Source of the DNA: Neocallimastix lanati (nom. inval.)
Lineage: Eukaryota; Neocallimastigomycota; Neocallimastigomycetes; Neocallimastigales; Neocallimastigaceae
Assembly: GCA_016946835.1 (NCBI GenBank)
Contig: JACVTC010000067.1
Location: 877,501-941,500, forward strand
Length of the DNA stretch: 64,000 bases
Direction of reading: 5' to 3'
Positions 13,301 to 24,395 of this stretch are shown piece after piece. The notes beneath the pieces were generated by a model. It did not search any database, was not told the origin of the DNA, and worked only from the letters and a program-made list of their open reading frames with translations. How positions within the stretch are numbered: the first letter of the stretch is position 1; every line of letters begins with the position of its first letter. The position numbers and the translations under genes are program-made.

Positions 13301-13960
13301 GAAGATAACAATAAGCATAGTAATAGAACGGATACTCCTCTTTCCCCTATACCATCATCCCCTGTCAATCCCTCTATTGCAATTGATAAAACAGAACAAG
13401 ATAACATTAATAATGATATACCAGAACTTATTGAACCCGAAAGTTTAAAATTGGTTAATGAAAGTATTAAAAATTTTTTAAAGGATTATAAATTAGATGA
13501 ATCAAATAAACAGATTAAAGTCAAGAAAAGTCAACATGAACAGCCATCATCATCTAATATAGAATTAAAAATAGAGTATGAAAATGAAGAAGTTAAAAAT
13601 AAAATTGAAAAACTGCCAAAGTCAAATAATGAACTATTGAATTCTACAGAAGATATATTATTAGAACTTATATTAAAATCACAAGAAAATCAAGAATTAA
13701 AAAAAAAATTAATTTCTAATTGTTTAAATTTTGATGTAAATTTGGTAAAAAAATTAGCAGAATCTTTAAAGATGAAAGGAAAAGATAATGATAAATCAAT
13801 AATATTGAAAAAAACAGAAGCTCCAAAATTAAGAAGTAAATTAAGAGATAATCCTAATGAAAAAGTAGAAATAACAATAGTTGATGGTGAAATTGTGAAG
13901 AATATGACGGAAAACTCAAATAATCATGAAAAAATAGAATTAAAGAAAAAAAGAGGATAA
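6514..13960 (+). CDS. NOT4: NOT4/CNOT4-type RING ubiquitin ligase of the CCR4-NOT complex, strongly extended
   Basis: E3 ubiquitin ligase subunit of CCR4-NOT, acting in mRNA turnover and ribosome-linked protein quality control. Ten exons: 6514-6624, 6693-6805, 6884-7034, 7118-7299, 7370-7492, 7563-7638, 7734-7795, 7879-9947, 10547-10717, 10890-13960; every junction keeps frame, giving 2042 aa. Visible in order: the C4C4 RING (C15, C18, C32, C34, C39, C42, C54, C57, with CRFCWHHIKEDLNGLCPGCR), a linker coiled coil rich in K/R/E, an RRM (about 110-186), and a CCCH finger C195-x8-C204-x4-C209-x3-H213 following SYGTTKYC as in CNOT4. Then comes a low-complexity N/M/S-rich region (exon 8) and a ~1020-aa K/E/N-rich last exon. 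Usual length is 575-1000 aa, so the tail is unusual. If intron 8 is retained, a TAA at 9953 gives a 964-aa form. Identity of the N-terminal 250 aa is firm; joining of exons 9-10 rests on splice phase. Confidence 0.9.
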
Positions 13961-14054
13961 TTAAATATGATATATAAATATAATTTTATTAATACTATTA
14001 TTATTTATTAATATATATAATTATAATTTTAATTCAAGATAAACAAATTTATTT

Positions 14055-14089
<35 letters not shown>

Positions 14090-14355
14090 CTATGAATTTA
14101 TATTTATATAGATTAAAATAATTAAAGAAAGAAAAAAAAAAAAAAAAAAAAAAAGAGAGGATAGTTAAATATAATGTATAGATATAATTTTATTAATATT
14201 TATTAATATAAATAATTGTTTATAATTTCATTTTGTGATGAACAAATTTAATTTTTTTTTTTTTTTTTTTTTAATTATTCTTATAGATAAAACCAAGAGA
14301 ATAATTAGTGCATTTATATGAATAAGTAAAAAAAAAAAAAAAAAAAAAAAAAATA

Positions 14356-14388
<33 letters not shown>

Positions 14389-14669
14389 TATAACAATAAT
14401 AATATTTTTATTTTATTATTTTTATTTTTAATATAAAGATGAGAAAATTAAAACAAATGAAATCAATATTATTATCACATCTACTATTTTATATATCAAA
14501 TTATTATTATATATCAAATTATTATTATTCAATTAAATCATATTTATTTTATCATATTTAGCTATATTTATTATTTTTATTAAATCTTAATATTAGAAAA
14601 TATTGTATTAAAACAAATTAAACAAATATACAACAAACAGATTCCAAAATCCAAAAGCAAACAAGCAAA

Positions 14670-14704
<35 letters not shown>

Positions 14705-15166
14705 CGAAAACTAGATAAAATAAAATATAATATAATAAAAATAAATTATCAAAAACTATATTATCTGTTATTTCTAATTTATTTATATTAATATTATTTA
14801 TAAATAAACATTAATTTATTAAATTTACATATGTAAAAATATATATAAAAGTTAAATATTCACATAAAAATAATCAAAAAAATTAATATTACTAAAACAT
14901 ATATATATTATTTTTAAATATAAATATTTTTATAAAATAATTTCATTAAAATATTTTAGTTCTAAATAAGGATATTTAATTATATTATTTTTATTCAATA
15001 TATATACTTAAATTTAATACAAAATTATTTAATTATAAGCAGATAAATTATTACTAATCATAATATGTTATATTTTATTTATTATAAGTAGTTTTTTGAT
15101 ATTTTGTTTTTATATAATTTATAATAATATTATTATTGGTTAGAAAAATATGCTCGATCTTTGAAT

Positions 15167-15206
<40 letters not shown>

Positions 15207-15885
15207 CTTTTAATAATTAAAGAAAAATAAACATATATATATTGTTTTGTTTTATTTTCATATCTTTTCTTTTTCTATTATTTATTTGTTTTCCGATGAT
15301 ATATTTATTTTTAATACATTTTAATATATTAAAAAAAAATTTTTAATTTTAATTTATAATCAAAAACAAGTAGAAACAAAATTAAAATAAAAATAAAAAT
15401 AAAATAAAAAATAAAATAAAATAAAAAAATAAAATAAAATAAAATAAAATTAAAAAAAATAAAATAAAATAAAAAAAGATAAAAAATAAAATAACATAAA
15501 ATAAAATAAAATAAAATAAAATAAAATAAAATAAAATAAAATAAAATAAAATAAATAGTAGAATATTAAATATAAAGTACAGATTGAATAAAATAAAATA
15601 AAATAAAATAAAATAAAATAAAAAAAAATAAAAAATTAAAAAATAAAAAATAAAAAAATAAAAAATAAAAAATAAAAAAAAAATATGAAATATGAAATAT
15701 GAAATATATATATGTATTAATAAATGTATTATCAATTTATAAATTAAAAAATTGAAAAGTAATAGATAGAGATAAATAAAATAAATTAAAGAATAAATAA
15801 ATAAATAAATAAATAAATTAAAGAATAAATAAATAAATAAATAAAGAGATGATATAAATTACTTATTATTATTATTGTTGTTATT

Positions 15886-15939
<54 letters not shown>

Positions 15940-15946
15940 GTTATTA

Positions 15947-15993
<47 letters not shown>

Positions 15994-16620
15994 ACTTATA
16001 TTTATAGTAATACTTTGAAAAAAATAATTTTATTTTTTTATCTTTTTTTTTTTTTTTTTTTTTTTTTTGGACTAGACTAGTAAAAGAAGAAATAGACTTT
16101 GAAGAAATACATTATAAATATAATAAATATATATATTAAAAATAGGCTCTAATAATTTCATTCAAGGACGTATCACTTTCTATATGGGGTTCATTGAGGG
16201 AAGGCCATCTTAATTCTCGTAGTTCCAAGGGCTAGATCCAAACATTACATAATGAATATTTTTGGTACAATATTTTATAACCAAAATGATTTTTTAAAGC
16301 TATTAGTTAATTTAAATTGTATCATTTTTCTTCCATTTATCTATTTATAACAGTTTTATTTTTTTAGTGTATTTACTATTTCTTTATGTATAAATCATTC
16401 AAGTATAGTATTATATTTTTAAATTTATCATATATTTTCTTTTTTTTTTTTTATTATTATTATTTTTGGATTGTTATGTAAATACCATACTTTTTTTTAT
16501 ATTCTTGTAGGAATTGATTCGTTCCACCTTATATACTTCTTTAAAATTTTTTAATCTATTTTTAATATTTAATATTCTTTATACATTCTTTATTTACTCA
16601 TAGTAAATATTATTTTTCCT
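13961..16620. other. Gene-free spacer of homopolymers and microsatellites
   Basis: Downstream of NOT4. It contains repeated poly(T)/poly(A) runs, a TAAAA-type array (15383-15700), a TTA trinucleotide array (about 15867-15990) and, at 16140-16250, a short GC-richer patch of unknown origin that may be an outlying fragment of the LINE remnant to its right. No ORF is supported; the long L/F/I-rich reading across the TAAAA array is a repeat artefact. Confidence 0.7.
15383..15990. repeat. TAAAA pentamer array and (TTA)n array
   Basis: 15383-15700 is dominated by AAAAT pentamers with occasional AAAAAAT and AAAAAT variants, broken once near 15556-15590. 15867-15990 is an almost pure TTA trinucleotide run with a few G interruptions (TTG). 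These account for the apparent hydrophobic reading frame on the minus strand. Confidence 0.9.
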
Positions 16621-16627
16621 TTTGAGA

Positions 16628-16661
16628 GGTGTTAGATGCACATTAGGAAACATTTACAATC

Positions 16662-16703
<42 letters not shown>

Positions 16704-17440
16704 CTATAGAGATAAAGCTAGGGGTAAGGTAAAGCGAAAACTGATTTTTCTAATTGGCTCTGAAATCAATAAGAATAGCCTTTCTGTTGTAGTGGCGTTT
16801 TTAACATAACTATTCAAACAACTTAAAGATCTTATTCTTAGAATTTCTCCTTAATGGTTTGTTATGGATATAGTTGGTCACCAGTTTACTTGGTTTAATG
16901 GTGGAAAGAACTCTTCTCCTCGGGAATCATGGGACGTTAAATCAACCAATTTCAATGTCAAAAATTTACTCTACTGTTTCTTTCAATGAAAAATAACAAA
17001 GCGCCTACTCCCTAATGGTATATTACCATGAGAATTTATTTAAAATAATTTTTTTAAAAAAAAAAGTAGAAAGTAGCGCTTCATCTCAGAATGATCCTAG
17101 TCAAGAAGTTACTTATTTCCGATTATCCAAAAATATCTATTTTCATTATTTAATAAAATTTGGGATGGTGATTTCAATGATGAATGGAATTCTACTTCTA
17201 TTGTTTCTATATCTATATGTTTCTAAGAAAGGGGATCTTTCAGGTTGTAATAATTACAGTGGTATTTTATTCATCAAAAATAGGTTTAAAAGACTCTATC
17301 AAAAAAATTGACACTACAACAATTTCGGTTTATGCTTTTTTCTCATGGAATTATTTGACCAGAAAGAACAGAAAAAACAATTTGGGATTAGAAATAAAGA
17401 AGGATGAATTAGTTTATTTGTCTTTATTCGTTAAAATTGC

Positions 17441-17450
<10 letters not shown>
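16628..17450 (+). pseudogene. Decayed non-LTR (LINE) retrotransposon: endonuclease and RT fragments
   Basis: Fragments of a LINE ORF2 in order. 16628-16665 reads GVRCTLGNIYNP, like the NIYxP strand of apurinic endonucleases. After a ~40-nt poly(A) run, 16741 onward reads FLIGSEINKN (a worn GDFN motif) and, after two stops, MDIVGHQFTWFNGGKNSSPR, the late-endonuclease FTW region. From 16985 MKNNKAPTP resembles the reverse-transcriptase N-K-A-P-G-P-D-G motif. About 17145-17230 reads IWDGDFNDEWNSTSIVSI, then KKGDLSGCNNYSGI, the RT block usually read as KKGDxxxCxNYRGI. Further frame-shifted RT remnants run to about 17440, where a 44-nt poly(A) begins. Stops, frameshifts and missing blocks (no YADD motif seen) show it is dead. 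GC-richer patches at 17810-18120 and 18170-18560 may be further parts of it. Confidence 0.75.
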
Positions 17451-17489
<39 letters not shown>

Positions 17490-17768
17490 AATGAACAATT
17501 TATCTTATTATATTCATAGAAAAAAAAATTTCATGTTTTTTTTTTTTTTTTTTTTTTAATAAATATTATTAAATAAAATTTATTCCTTTTTTTTTTTTTT
17601 TTTTTTAAAAATTATTAGAGCTTTTTAAAAAAAAAAAAAAAAAAACAAGGAATAAAGGAAAACATTAACCATAAAGAGAAAATTTAAAAGTAGTTTTATT
17701 ATTTTTATTATTATAGTATTATACAATGAGTTAAAATCATTTCTCCAAAAAAAATTTTATAAAATAAA

Positions 17769-17802
<34 letters not shown>

Positions 17803-18125
17803 AGTAATATCTATCCCTAAAGAAGATAATGTGGAAACCATTAAACTCTCCCAATAGATTCAATTCCCATAGATTGGTTGTGGAAAGAACGATTATTTCT
17901 ATTTGTGTAAGATAGACTAGGAAGGATTAGTAATATAGACTCTTTCTATGCCATTTCGGTTCGACGTTGATTCACTTGGCTGGGAAGGAATTTTTATTTT
18001 ACCAATCAAAAAGTAACTCAAGAAAGCTACAAACAATTGACATAGTGTTGGGTAAGGTAATCCATGAGGCTACGTATATACAGAACATTAAACCCAGAAC
18101 TCTTTATTAAATGTTCTTTTAAATG

Positions 18126-18164
<39 letters not shown>

Positions 18165-19484
18165 CAGTATTGAATTGCAGATCATCTAAAATTAATGTTC
18201 CACCAAGGAAAGAACATAAAAATATATTTATAAATTTACTTTTTCACAATCCAAAATAATTGCATAGAAAGAAAATAAAGATAAAATTCCTTATTTTACT
18301 TCCAAACAAAATAAAAAAAATTATTGATGAAATTTAATGATTTCGATCTAGCATTAGAAAAAAAGTGAAACATTTAAATATCTAGTGAATAAATGATTGA
18401 TCACCTTTACCATAACATGGACAACATAAACGACAATTTTCTGTTATTCTACCACTTCTGAAGGCAATAGTGGTATTGTACTTTTATTCGCATTTAAAAC
18501 TTAATATTTTAATTAAATCCTAGACTAACTTTAGTATTTGGTTCTTGTGTGAATGAATTTAGATTTTTCATATTCAGTACCTTTAATACCTTTAAAGAAG
18601 TAATAATATTATATAATATTCTAATTTTATTATATATAAAATATTATTAATATCTTTAAATGAAATAAGTTTTAATATCCTTAATAATAATGTAAATATT
18701 TATTTATAAAATATACATATACCAAGGCGGATATAAATAAACAAATAACATATTTATAAAATAATAATATAACTTTATTCATCTAACAATTGGAATAATT
18801 TAATTTTATTTAACATAAAAAATTATTTTATCGAATTTATTAATAAAATAAAATAAAAAAGGTAAAAATAATTCAAAATATTATAATGTATATATAACTA
18901 CTTATATATATATATATTTTTTTTTTTTTTTCATTTTAAAAAGTAAAAAAAAAAAAAAAATCCTTTGATATATAATTATTAATAAACAATTTTAAAAAAA
19001 AATTTTTTAATTTGTTTTATTCTCCATCATATATAAATTAAAATTGTCTTATTCTCTATCATTTAATATTTTGATAAATATTAGTTAATTTTATTAATTG
19101 AATTATTTTTATTTAACTTTCCATAATATAAACCTTTTATTAATTTATTTATTTATTTATTTGTTTATAATTGAAATTATTATTAACCTTATTTTAATTC
19201 ATAAAAATTTATTGTTAATATGTATATGTTTTTATTCTTATTTTTATTTTTATGTAAATATCTTCATTTTATTATATTATTTATTTTTCCTCAAATAACT
19301 TTTAATAATTAAATTTTAATTAAATGTTTATTTTTTCCTTTTAAATTTTTTTAAATTAAAAAAAATATATCAAAATATTTATTTATTTTTATTGTTTATT
19401 TTAATTTATTTTATTTATTATTTCTTATTTTTTAATTATTGATTTTTTCTAATTTCTAATTTTTATTTTATTTCTTTTAATTTC
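17451..19484. other. Spacer with GC-richer relics
   Basis: Long poly(A)/poly(T) runs (17443-17486, 17777-17799, 18128-18164) separate two GC-richer patches, 17810-18120 and 18170-18560. On the plus strand the first gives pieces such as PFRFDVDSLGWEGIFILP with stops in between. They may be downstream remains of the LINE at 16628-17450, but no motif proves it. 18600-19484 is AT-rich with nothing recognisable. Confidence 0.5.
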
Positions 19485-20183
19485 TTAAATAAGGTCATCC
19501 ATTTCATCTATTTCATTCATACTATACATATCATTCATTTCATTCATATCTTTATTTTGAAGTCTTCTTCTTTTTTCATTGAATTTTAAAAGACCTAAAC
19601 GCATTGCTAATATTATCATAAATAAATTATCAATACCTTCAGAAATTTCAATCTTATATTTTAATTTACGAGAACTCTTTTCAGTTTTTATTTGTTCGAT
19701 TTTACAAATCATTGGAGCACCTTCTTTTTCTCTACCTTGGAAGATACCACAACAACGATAGCAATAATCGCAATTCATACTGAGAACTTCTTCACGTCCA
19801 ATAGCTAAATTATGAAATGAGATATTATATTTATCAGCAATGGTAGAATTCTTATGTTCAAGAGTTCCAACAACTTTTCTTCCAGTTTCATTGAAAAGTT
19901 TACCTTCACCATAAGTATTTTCTTCAAGTGCAATATAACGAACACCTTCAGAATCGAAAAGTTCAATTTTAGAACTTGAGGATTTCATACTACCTTCGAA
20001 GAAGGTAACATTATTTTCGTCAGTGACAACAAAATCAGATCCGGAATTGTATTCTTTTTCTAAATTGCTTTCAACAAAAAGACAAACTGGTGTTTGGAAA
20101 TTATATTTGGATTCTACAATAGATACTTCATTTTTAGGCTTATCAATTTTTTGTTTATGAATAGCATAATAATATTCGTTCAT
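19485..20183 (-). CDS. LURP-one-related (LOR, tubby-like fold) protein
   Basis: Single-exon gene of 232 aa. The pattern fits the LOR family, whose members adopt a beta-barrel around one helix related to tubby and phospholipid scramblase; biochemical function is largely unknown. Recognisable elements: GSDFVVTDENNVTFFEGSMK near residue 47, KIELFDSEGVRYIAL near 72, a central cysteine-bearing segment NCDYCYRCCGIF around 136, and a hydrophobic helix NLFMIILAMRLGLLKF near 187, corresponding to the buried C-terminal helix of the fold. A methionine/asparagine/acidic tail (repeats of MNEM and MNEID) follows. The ATG at 20183 is the first in frame and is preceded by a poly(A)/poly(T) leader. The C-rich stretch is unusual for the family. 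Family call is from pattern only. Confidence 0.65.
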   Translation of the reverse strand: MNEYYYAIHKQKIDKPKNEVSIVESKYNFQTPVCLFVESNLEKEYNSGSDFVVTDENNVTFFEGSMKSSSSKIELFDSEGVRYIALEENTYGEGKLFNETGRKVVGTLEHKNSTIADKYNISFHNLAIGREEVLSMNCDYCYRCCGIFQGREKEGAPMICKIEQIKTEKSSRKLKYKIEISEGIDNLFMIILAMRLGLLKFNEKRRRLQNKDMNEMNDMYSMNEIDEMDDLI

Positions 20184-20491
20184 TTTTTCTTTCTTTTTTT
20201 TTTTTTTTTTTTTTTTACTATTTGTTTGTAAATAAATAATAATAACTGATAAATTTAATAAAAAAAAATTATTTTAAATTGATTTTTTATTCGAATATTA
20301 TTGGTTTTATTCATTTATTTAAATTAAATATTATATGCTCATAAATAATAATTGATAATTAATAAATAATAAATCATATATGAAAATTTTTTTACAGCCA
20401 CAATTATTTGGAATTTTAACTTTATTTATTCACTTATATAAATAAATAATAAATAATTAATTAATAAATAAAAATAATAAATAATAAATAA

Positions 20492-20523
<32 letters not shown>

Positions 20524-20918
20524 AAATAAATAATATAACTAAATTGAAAAAAAAATAATTATTAATCAAAAAAAAAGATAAAAAAATTTTTTTCTAATAA
20601 GAAACTTTAAATAATAATAAAAACTCATGAAAATGAACTAAATTAAAAAGAATGAACTTTGAAGAAATCATTGAAAAAAAAAAAAGTAGTAATAAATATT
20701 ATTATATAGATAATTAAATTAATAATATTGCAAAAACTTTTTAAATAAGTTAAAAAAAATGTTTTTATGAAAAAATATAGGAAATGCTTAATTAGAAAAT
20801 ATTAAGAAAAGAAATAAAACTAAATTTAGAAAAAAAAAAAAAATATTATATAAAAAATTTTTTTTTGTTTGTAATATGAATTTATTAATATTATATATAT
20901 TTACATTTACAAATTATA
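20184..20918. other. Spacer
   Basis: A/T simple sequence with TAAA-type microsatellites (20430-20540) and short poly(A) runs. No gene seen. The left end of the locally amplified block begins near 20862. Confidence 0.6.
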
Positions 20919-21060
20919 AAATGAAAGTTTTAACATTTATTCATTAATTTAATATTGATTATTAAATAAGTAATAATTAATGAATAAATGTTAAAGCTTT
21001 CATTTTAAAAATTTCTAAATTATTACTTATTTAATAATCTATATTAAATTTAGAAATTTT
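20919..21060. repeat. Nested palindromes over the 3' end of gene copy 1
   Basis: 20919-20950 (AAAATGAAAGTTTTAACATT onward) is inverted at 20976-21006. 20951-20974 is inverted at 21021-21044, which overlaps the last codons of the adjacent gene. 21007-21020 (AAAATTTCTAAATT) is inverted at 21047-21060. The sister copy near 22800-22900 lacks this insert, having a direct ATTCATCGATGATTATTTA join. This looks like a template-switch inverted duplication specific to copy 1. Confidence 0.75.
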
Positions 21061-21576
21061 TTTAATATTTTTACTAATATTTTTTTTCTTTTCATTAGAA
21101 ATTTTTTTTAAGGAATGTTTAGAAGAAAATTTCATATTTTCTTTTATTGGAGTTTGATTTAATGGATTTTCAGGTGAATTTTTCCAAGCTCTTTGAATAT
21201 GCTTTTCTAAATCAGATTCTGAATAGATTTTATCGCTAGCTTCATACTCTTCTAATTTTTTTTGTTTAAAAAATTTATAAGCTTTTGAAATATTTACTAA
21301 ATTTTTTTGATTAAATTTATCATTTATTTCGATAACATTATCAATTTCATTTTCATTTTCATTTTCATTTTCATTAGTATAAGTAGCATTAACATTCTTA
21401 TTTTTATCAAATTCACTTTGAGTTTTTCTTATAGCAATTTTATATGATTCTAAATAATATATCAATAAAAAAAAAAAATAATTATTAATTTTATGTAAAT
21501 AAAAAAAGAAATGAAATTAAATAACAAATTAAATATACATACTTTCATCATAAATATTATTTCCATAATAAACCAT
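21031..21576 (-). CDS. Unrecognised small basic protein, copy 1 of a tandem duplicate
   Basis: Two exons, 21576-21543 and 21449-21031, join as MVYYGNNIYDE plus KSYKIAIRK to give 150 aa; donor GTATGT, acceptor ATTATTTAG. The protein has a variable (EN)n run near residue 44, a segment AYKFFKQKKLEEYEASDKI then DLEKHIQRAWKNSPENP near 72-112, and a very lysine-rich tail (KKNISKNIKKISK). The aromatic/W pattern distantly recalls an HMG box, but it lacks clear helix boundaries and I do not assign it. The reading that extends 5' through the intron (start MIYYLES) is an artefact. The gene lies in an amplified block shared with 22757-24035; its coding sequence matches copy 2 almost exactly, whereas introns and flanks differ, suggesting recent duplication with coding constraint or gene conversion. 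Confidence 0.7.
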
Positions 21577-21812
21577 TTTTAAATTTTTATATTTTATATC
21601 TTTAATTAAGAATTAATGTATTATTATGTTTTTATATTTTAATATTGTTAATTATTTTTTTTTATAATTAATTAGTAAATATAATATTAAATAGAATGAA
21701 AAAAAAAATAAATAAATTCTCTTCATTTTATACTTTTTTTTAAAAAAAAAAAAATAACAATCATTATATTCAATAATGAAATTTATAATATTAAGCAATA
21801 AAGAAGTATTAG

Positions 21813-21848
<36 letters not shown>

Positions 21849-22868
21849 AAGTTTACTACTCCTCAGATCAAATTTCGAAATAATATGTTTGTATAAAAAT
21901 TTAATAATAAATAAATTAAATTAATTTTCATTGACATAATAATTGATATTAATTAATATTAAAAGAATAACTAATCCACAAAAAAAAAAAATTTTTTTTT
22001 TATTTAAAAAAACTATAATTAAATTAAAAGATTTTCTGTATTATTTAATATTTTATTGTTAATAGTTTTTTGATATTGAATATCTTTATTAAAATAATAT
22101 ACTTTTATTTTTTATAATTACTATTATTATACTGATTATTTAAATAAAAATTTCATATAAATATTTTTAATAGTAAATATCTTTTAAAACTTCAATTTAT
22201 ATTTAATAATGAAAGTATATATTTTAATAATTAGGAAAAAAAAAATAATAATAATTCTTCAATAAAATATTTAAATATATTAATACATTACATATATATA
22301 TATATAAAAGGGCAAATAATAATAGTTACCATAATAGTTAAATAAAAATAATAAATTAATAGTTGAAAAATTAATATAAAATACCAGTTGAATAAAACAA
22401 AATATAATATAATATAATGAAATAGAATAAAATAAAATAAAAAGTGAAAAACTATTAAAAAATGAAGTAACAAAACAAATAAAATAGTAAAGATATTATA
22501 AAATAAAATAAAATAAGATATTATAAAAAATAAATAAAATAAAATATAATATAATAAATAAAATAATATAATAAAATAATAAAATAAAAAAAATGAAGTA
22601 AACAATGAAGTACTATAAAAGTGTAAAGCATTAATAAATATAAAACAAAATAAAATAAGATATAATAAAATTGGAAATTTAAAAATAAAAAAAAAAAAAA
22701 AAAAAATAATACTAAATAAAATGGAAAATTAAAAAAAAATAGAAAAAGTGATAATAATTTTTGTTTATTATATTAATTTATTGATATTATTATATTATTA
22801 TTATATATATTGACATTTACAAATTATAAAATGAAAGTTTTAACACTTATTCATCGATGATTATTTAT
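21577..22868. other. Upstream region of copy 1 and inter-block spacer
   Basis: Contains the duplicated upstream region of the copy-1 gene up to about 22180, including a non-repetitive segment at 21850-21890 conserved in block 2, which is a candidate promoter element. From 22181 to 22756 there is A/T-rich unique sequence with TAAAAT-type repeats. The hydrophobic minus-strand frame at 22288-22605 is a repeat artefact. Confidence 0.55.
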
Positions 22869-23407
22869 TTAATAATCTATATTAAATTTAGAAATTTTTT
22901 TAATATTTTTACTAATATTTTTTTTCTTTTCATTAGAAATTTTTTTTAAGGAATGTTTAGAAGAAAATTTCATATTTTCTTTTATTGGAGTTTGATTTAA
23001 TGGATTTTCAGGTGAATTTTTCCAAGCTCTTTGAATATGCTTTTCTAAATCAGATTCTGAATAGATTTTATCGCTAGCTTCATACTCTTCTAATTTTTTT
23101 TGTTTAAAAAATTTATAAGCTTTTGAAATATTTACTAAATTTTTTTGATTAAATTTATCATTTATTTCGATAACATTATCAATTTCATTTTCATTTTCAT
23201 TTTCATTAGTGTAAGTAGCATTAACATTCTTATTTTTATCAAATTCACTTTGAGTTTTTCTTATAGCAATTTTATATGATTCTAATTAGTATATCAATAA
23301 AAAAAGTAATAATTATTAATTTTATACAAATAAAAAAAGAAATGAAATTAAATAAAAAATTAAATATACATACTTTCATCATAAATATTATTTCCATAAT
23401 AAACCAT
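22869..23407 (-). CDS. Unrecognised small basic protein, copy 2 of a tandem duplicate
   Basis: Exons 23407-23374 and 23281-22869 give 148 aa, two residues shorter than copy 1 because the (EN)n tract has one unit fewer. Over the rest of the coding region only one difference was noticed by eye, a synonymous TAT/TAC in the codon before TNE. The intron acceptor differs (ACTAATTAG here). The open frame is easy to miss because an in-frame stop (TAG of the intron end) blocks the unspliced reading. Same features as copy 1: Trp-containing central segment and lysine-rich tail. No function assigned. Confidence 0.7.
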
Positions 23408-24149
23408 TTTTAAATTTTTATATTTTATATCTTTAATTAAGAATTAATGTATTATTATGTTTTTATATTTTAATATTGTTAATTATTTTTTTTTTATAAT
23501 TAATTAGTAAATATAATATTAAATAGAATGAAAAAAAAAATAAATAAATTCGCTTCATTTTATACTTTTTTTTAAAAAAAAAAAATAACAATCATTATAT
23601 TCAATAATGAAATTTATAATATTAAGCAATAAAGAAGTATTAGAGTAAAAAAAAAAAATTTAAAATTAAGTTTACTACTCCTCAGATCAAATTTCGAAAT
23701 AATATGTTTGTATAAAAATTTAATAATAAATAAATTAAATTAATTTTCATTGACATAATAATTGATATTAATTAATATTAATAGAATAACTAATCCACAA
23801 AAAAAAAATTTTTTTTTTCTCTTATATTTATAGAAACAAAAATTAATTTTTTTTAAAAAAAAAAACTATTATTTCATTAATAGATAATCTGTATTGTTAA
23901 ATATTAAATTATTATTAATAGTTTTTTGATATTGAATATCTTTATTAAAATAATATGCTTTTTTTATAATTATTATTATTATACTGATTATTTAAATAAA
24001 GATTTCATATAATTATTTTTAATAGTAAATAAAATATAAAAAGTAATAATTTTTGTTTATTATATGAATTTATTAATATTATTATTTATATTTACATTTA
24101 TAAATTATAAAATGAACGTTTTAATATTTATTCATTGATAATATTTATT

Positions 24150-24390
24150 CAATAATCAATATTAAATTTAGAAATTTTTTTTTTAATACTTTTACTGATA
24201 TTTTTTTTTTCCTTTTCATTAGAAATTCTTTTTTAAGGAATGTTTAGAACAAAACTCCATATTTTCTTTTATTGGAGCTTGATTTAATGGATTTTCAGGT
24301 GGTTTTCCCAAGCTCTTTGAAAAAGCTTTTTTAAATCAGATTCTAAATATATTTTATTGCTAGCTTCATACTCTTCTAATTTTCTATGTT
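24150..24390 (-). pseudogene. Copy 3, truncated and frameshifted
   Basis: Matches the second half of copies 1 and 2 from EEYEAS to the C terminus but lacks the N-terminal exon and half of exon 2. A one-base loss after the RAW codons shifts frame before the PENP segment, and an extra base in the SLKK region shifts it again. Several substitutions (EFCSKHS in place of KFSSKHS) fit neutral decay. The sequence upstream of 24390 no longer resembles the block. Confidence 0.8.
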
Positions 24391-24395
24391 TAAAA

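Larger units (their letters stand above)
20862..24395. repeat. Tandem amplification, two full and one partial block
   Basis: Block 1 (about 20862-22180) and block 2 (about 22757-24035) are the same ~1.3 kb unit in direct orientation: a shared 3' region (ACAAATTATAAAATGAAAGT), the small gene, its upstream region and a conserved upstream segment (CTACTCCTCAGATCAAATTT at 21856 and 23675). Block 3 (about 24048-24395) is a diverged, truncated copy of the 3' half. About 575 bp of unrelated A/T-rich sequence (22181-22756) separates blocks 1 and 2, while blocks 2 and 3 abut. All comparisons are visual. Confidence 0.85.

Noticed and set aside
10895-13960. Separate 1021-aa gene starting at MINNKDNNK
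   Set aside because: Preceded by an AG acceptor in the phase left by exon 9 (G|AT); most simply the last NOT4 exon, though a separate gene cannot be fully excluded.
15382-15735. 117-aa hydrophobic frame on the minus strand
   Set aside because: Pure translation of the TAAAA array; no codon structure.
17184-17519. 111-aa frame ending in a poly-lysine run
   Set aside because: One frame of the decayed LINE RT running into a poly(A) tract.
21230-21310. HMG-box assignment for the duplicated small protein
   Set aside because: Only a loose aromatic/Trp pattern; helix spacing and the basic N-terminal arm do not fit well enough.
21031-21465. Single-exon start MIYYLES for the duplicated small gene
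   Set aside because: Requires reading through the intron; copy 2 has a stop there, while both copies share the spliced MVYYGNNIYDE start.
22288-22605. 105-aa hydrophobic frame on the minus strand
   Set aside because: Lies in A/T repeats between amplified blocks, with no conservation in block 2.
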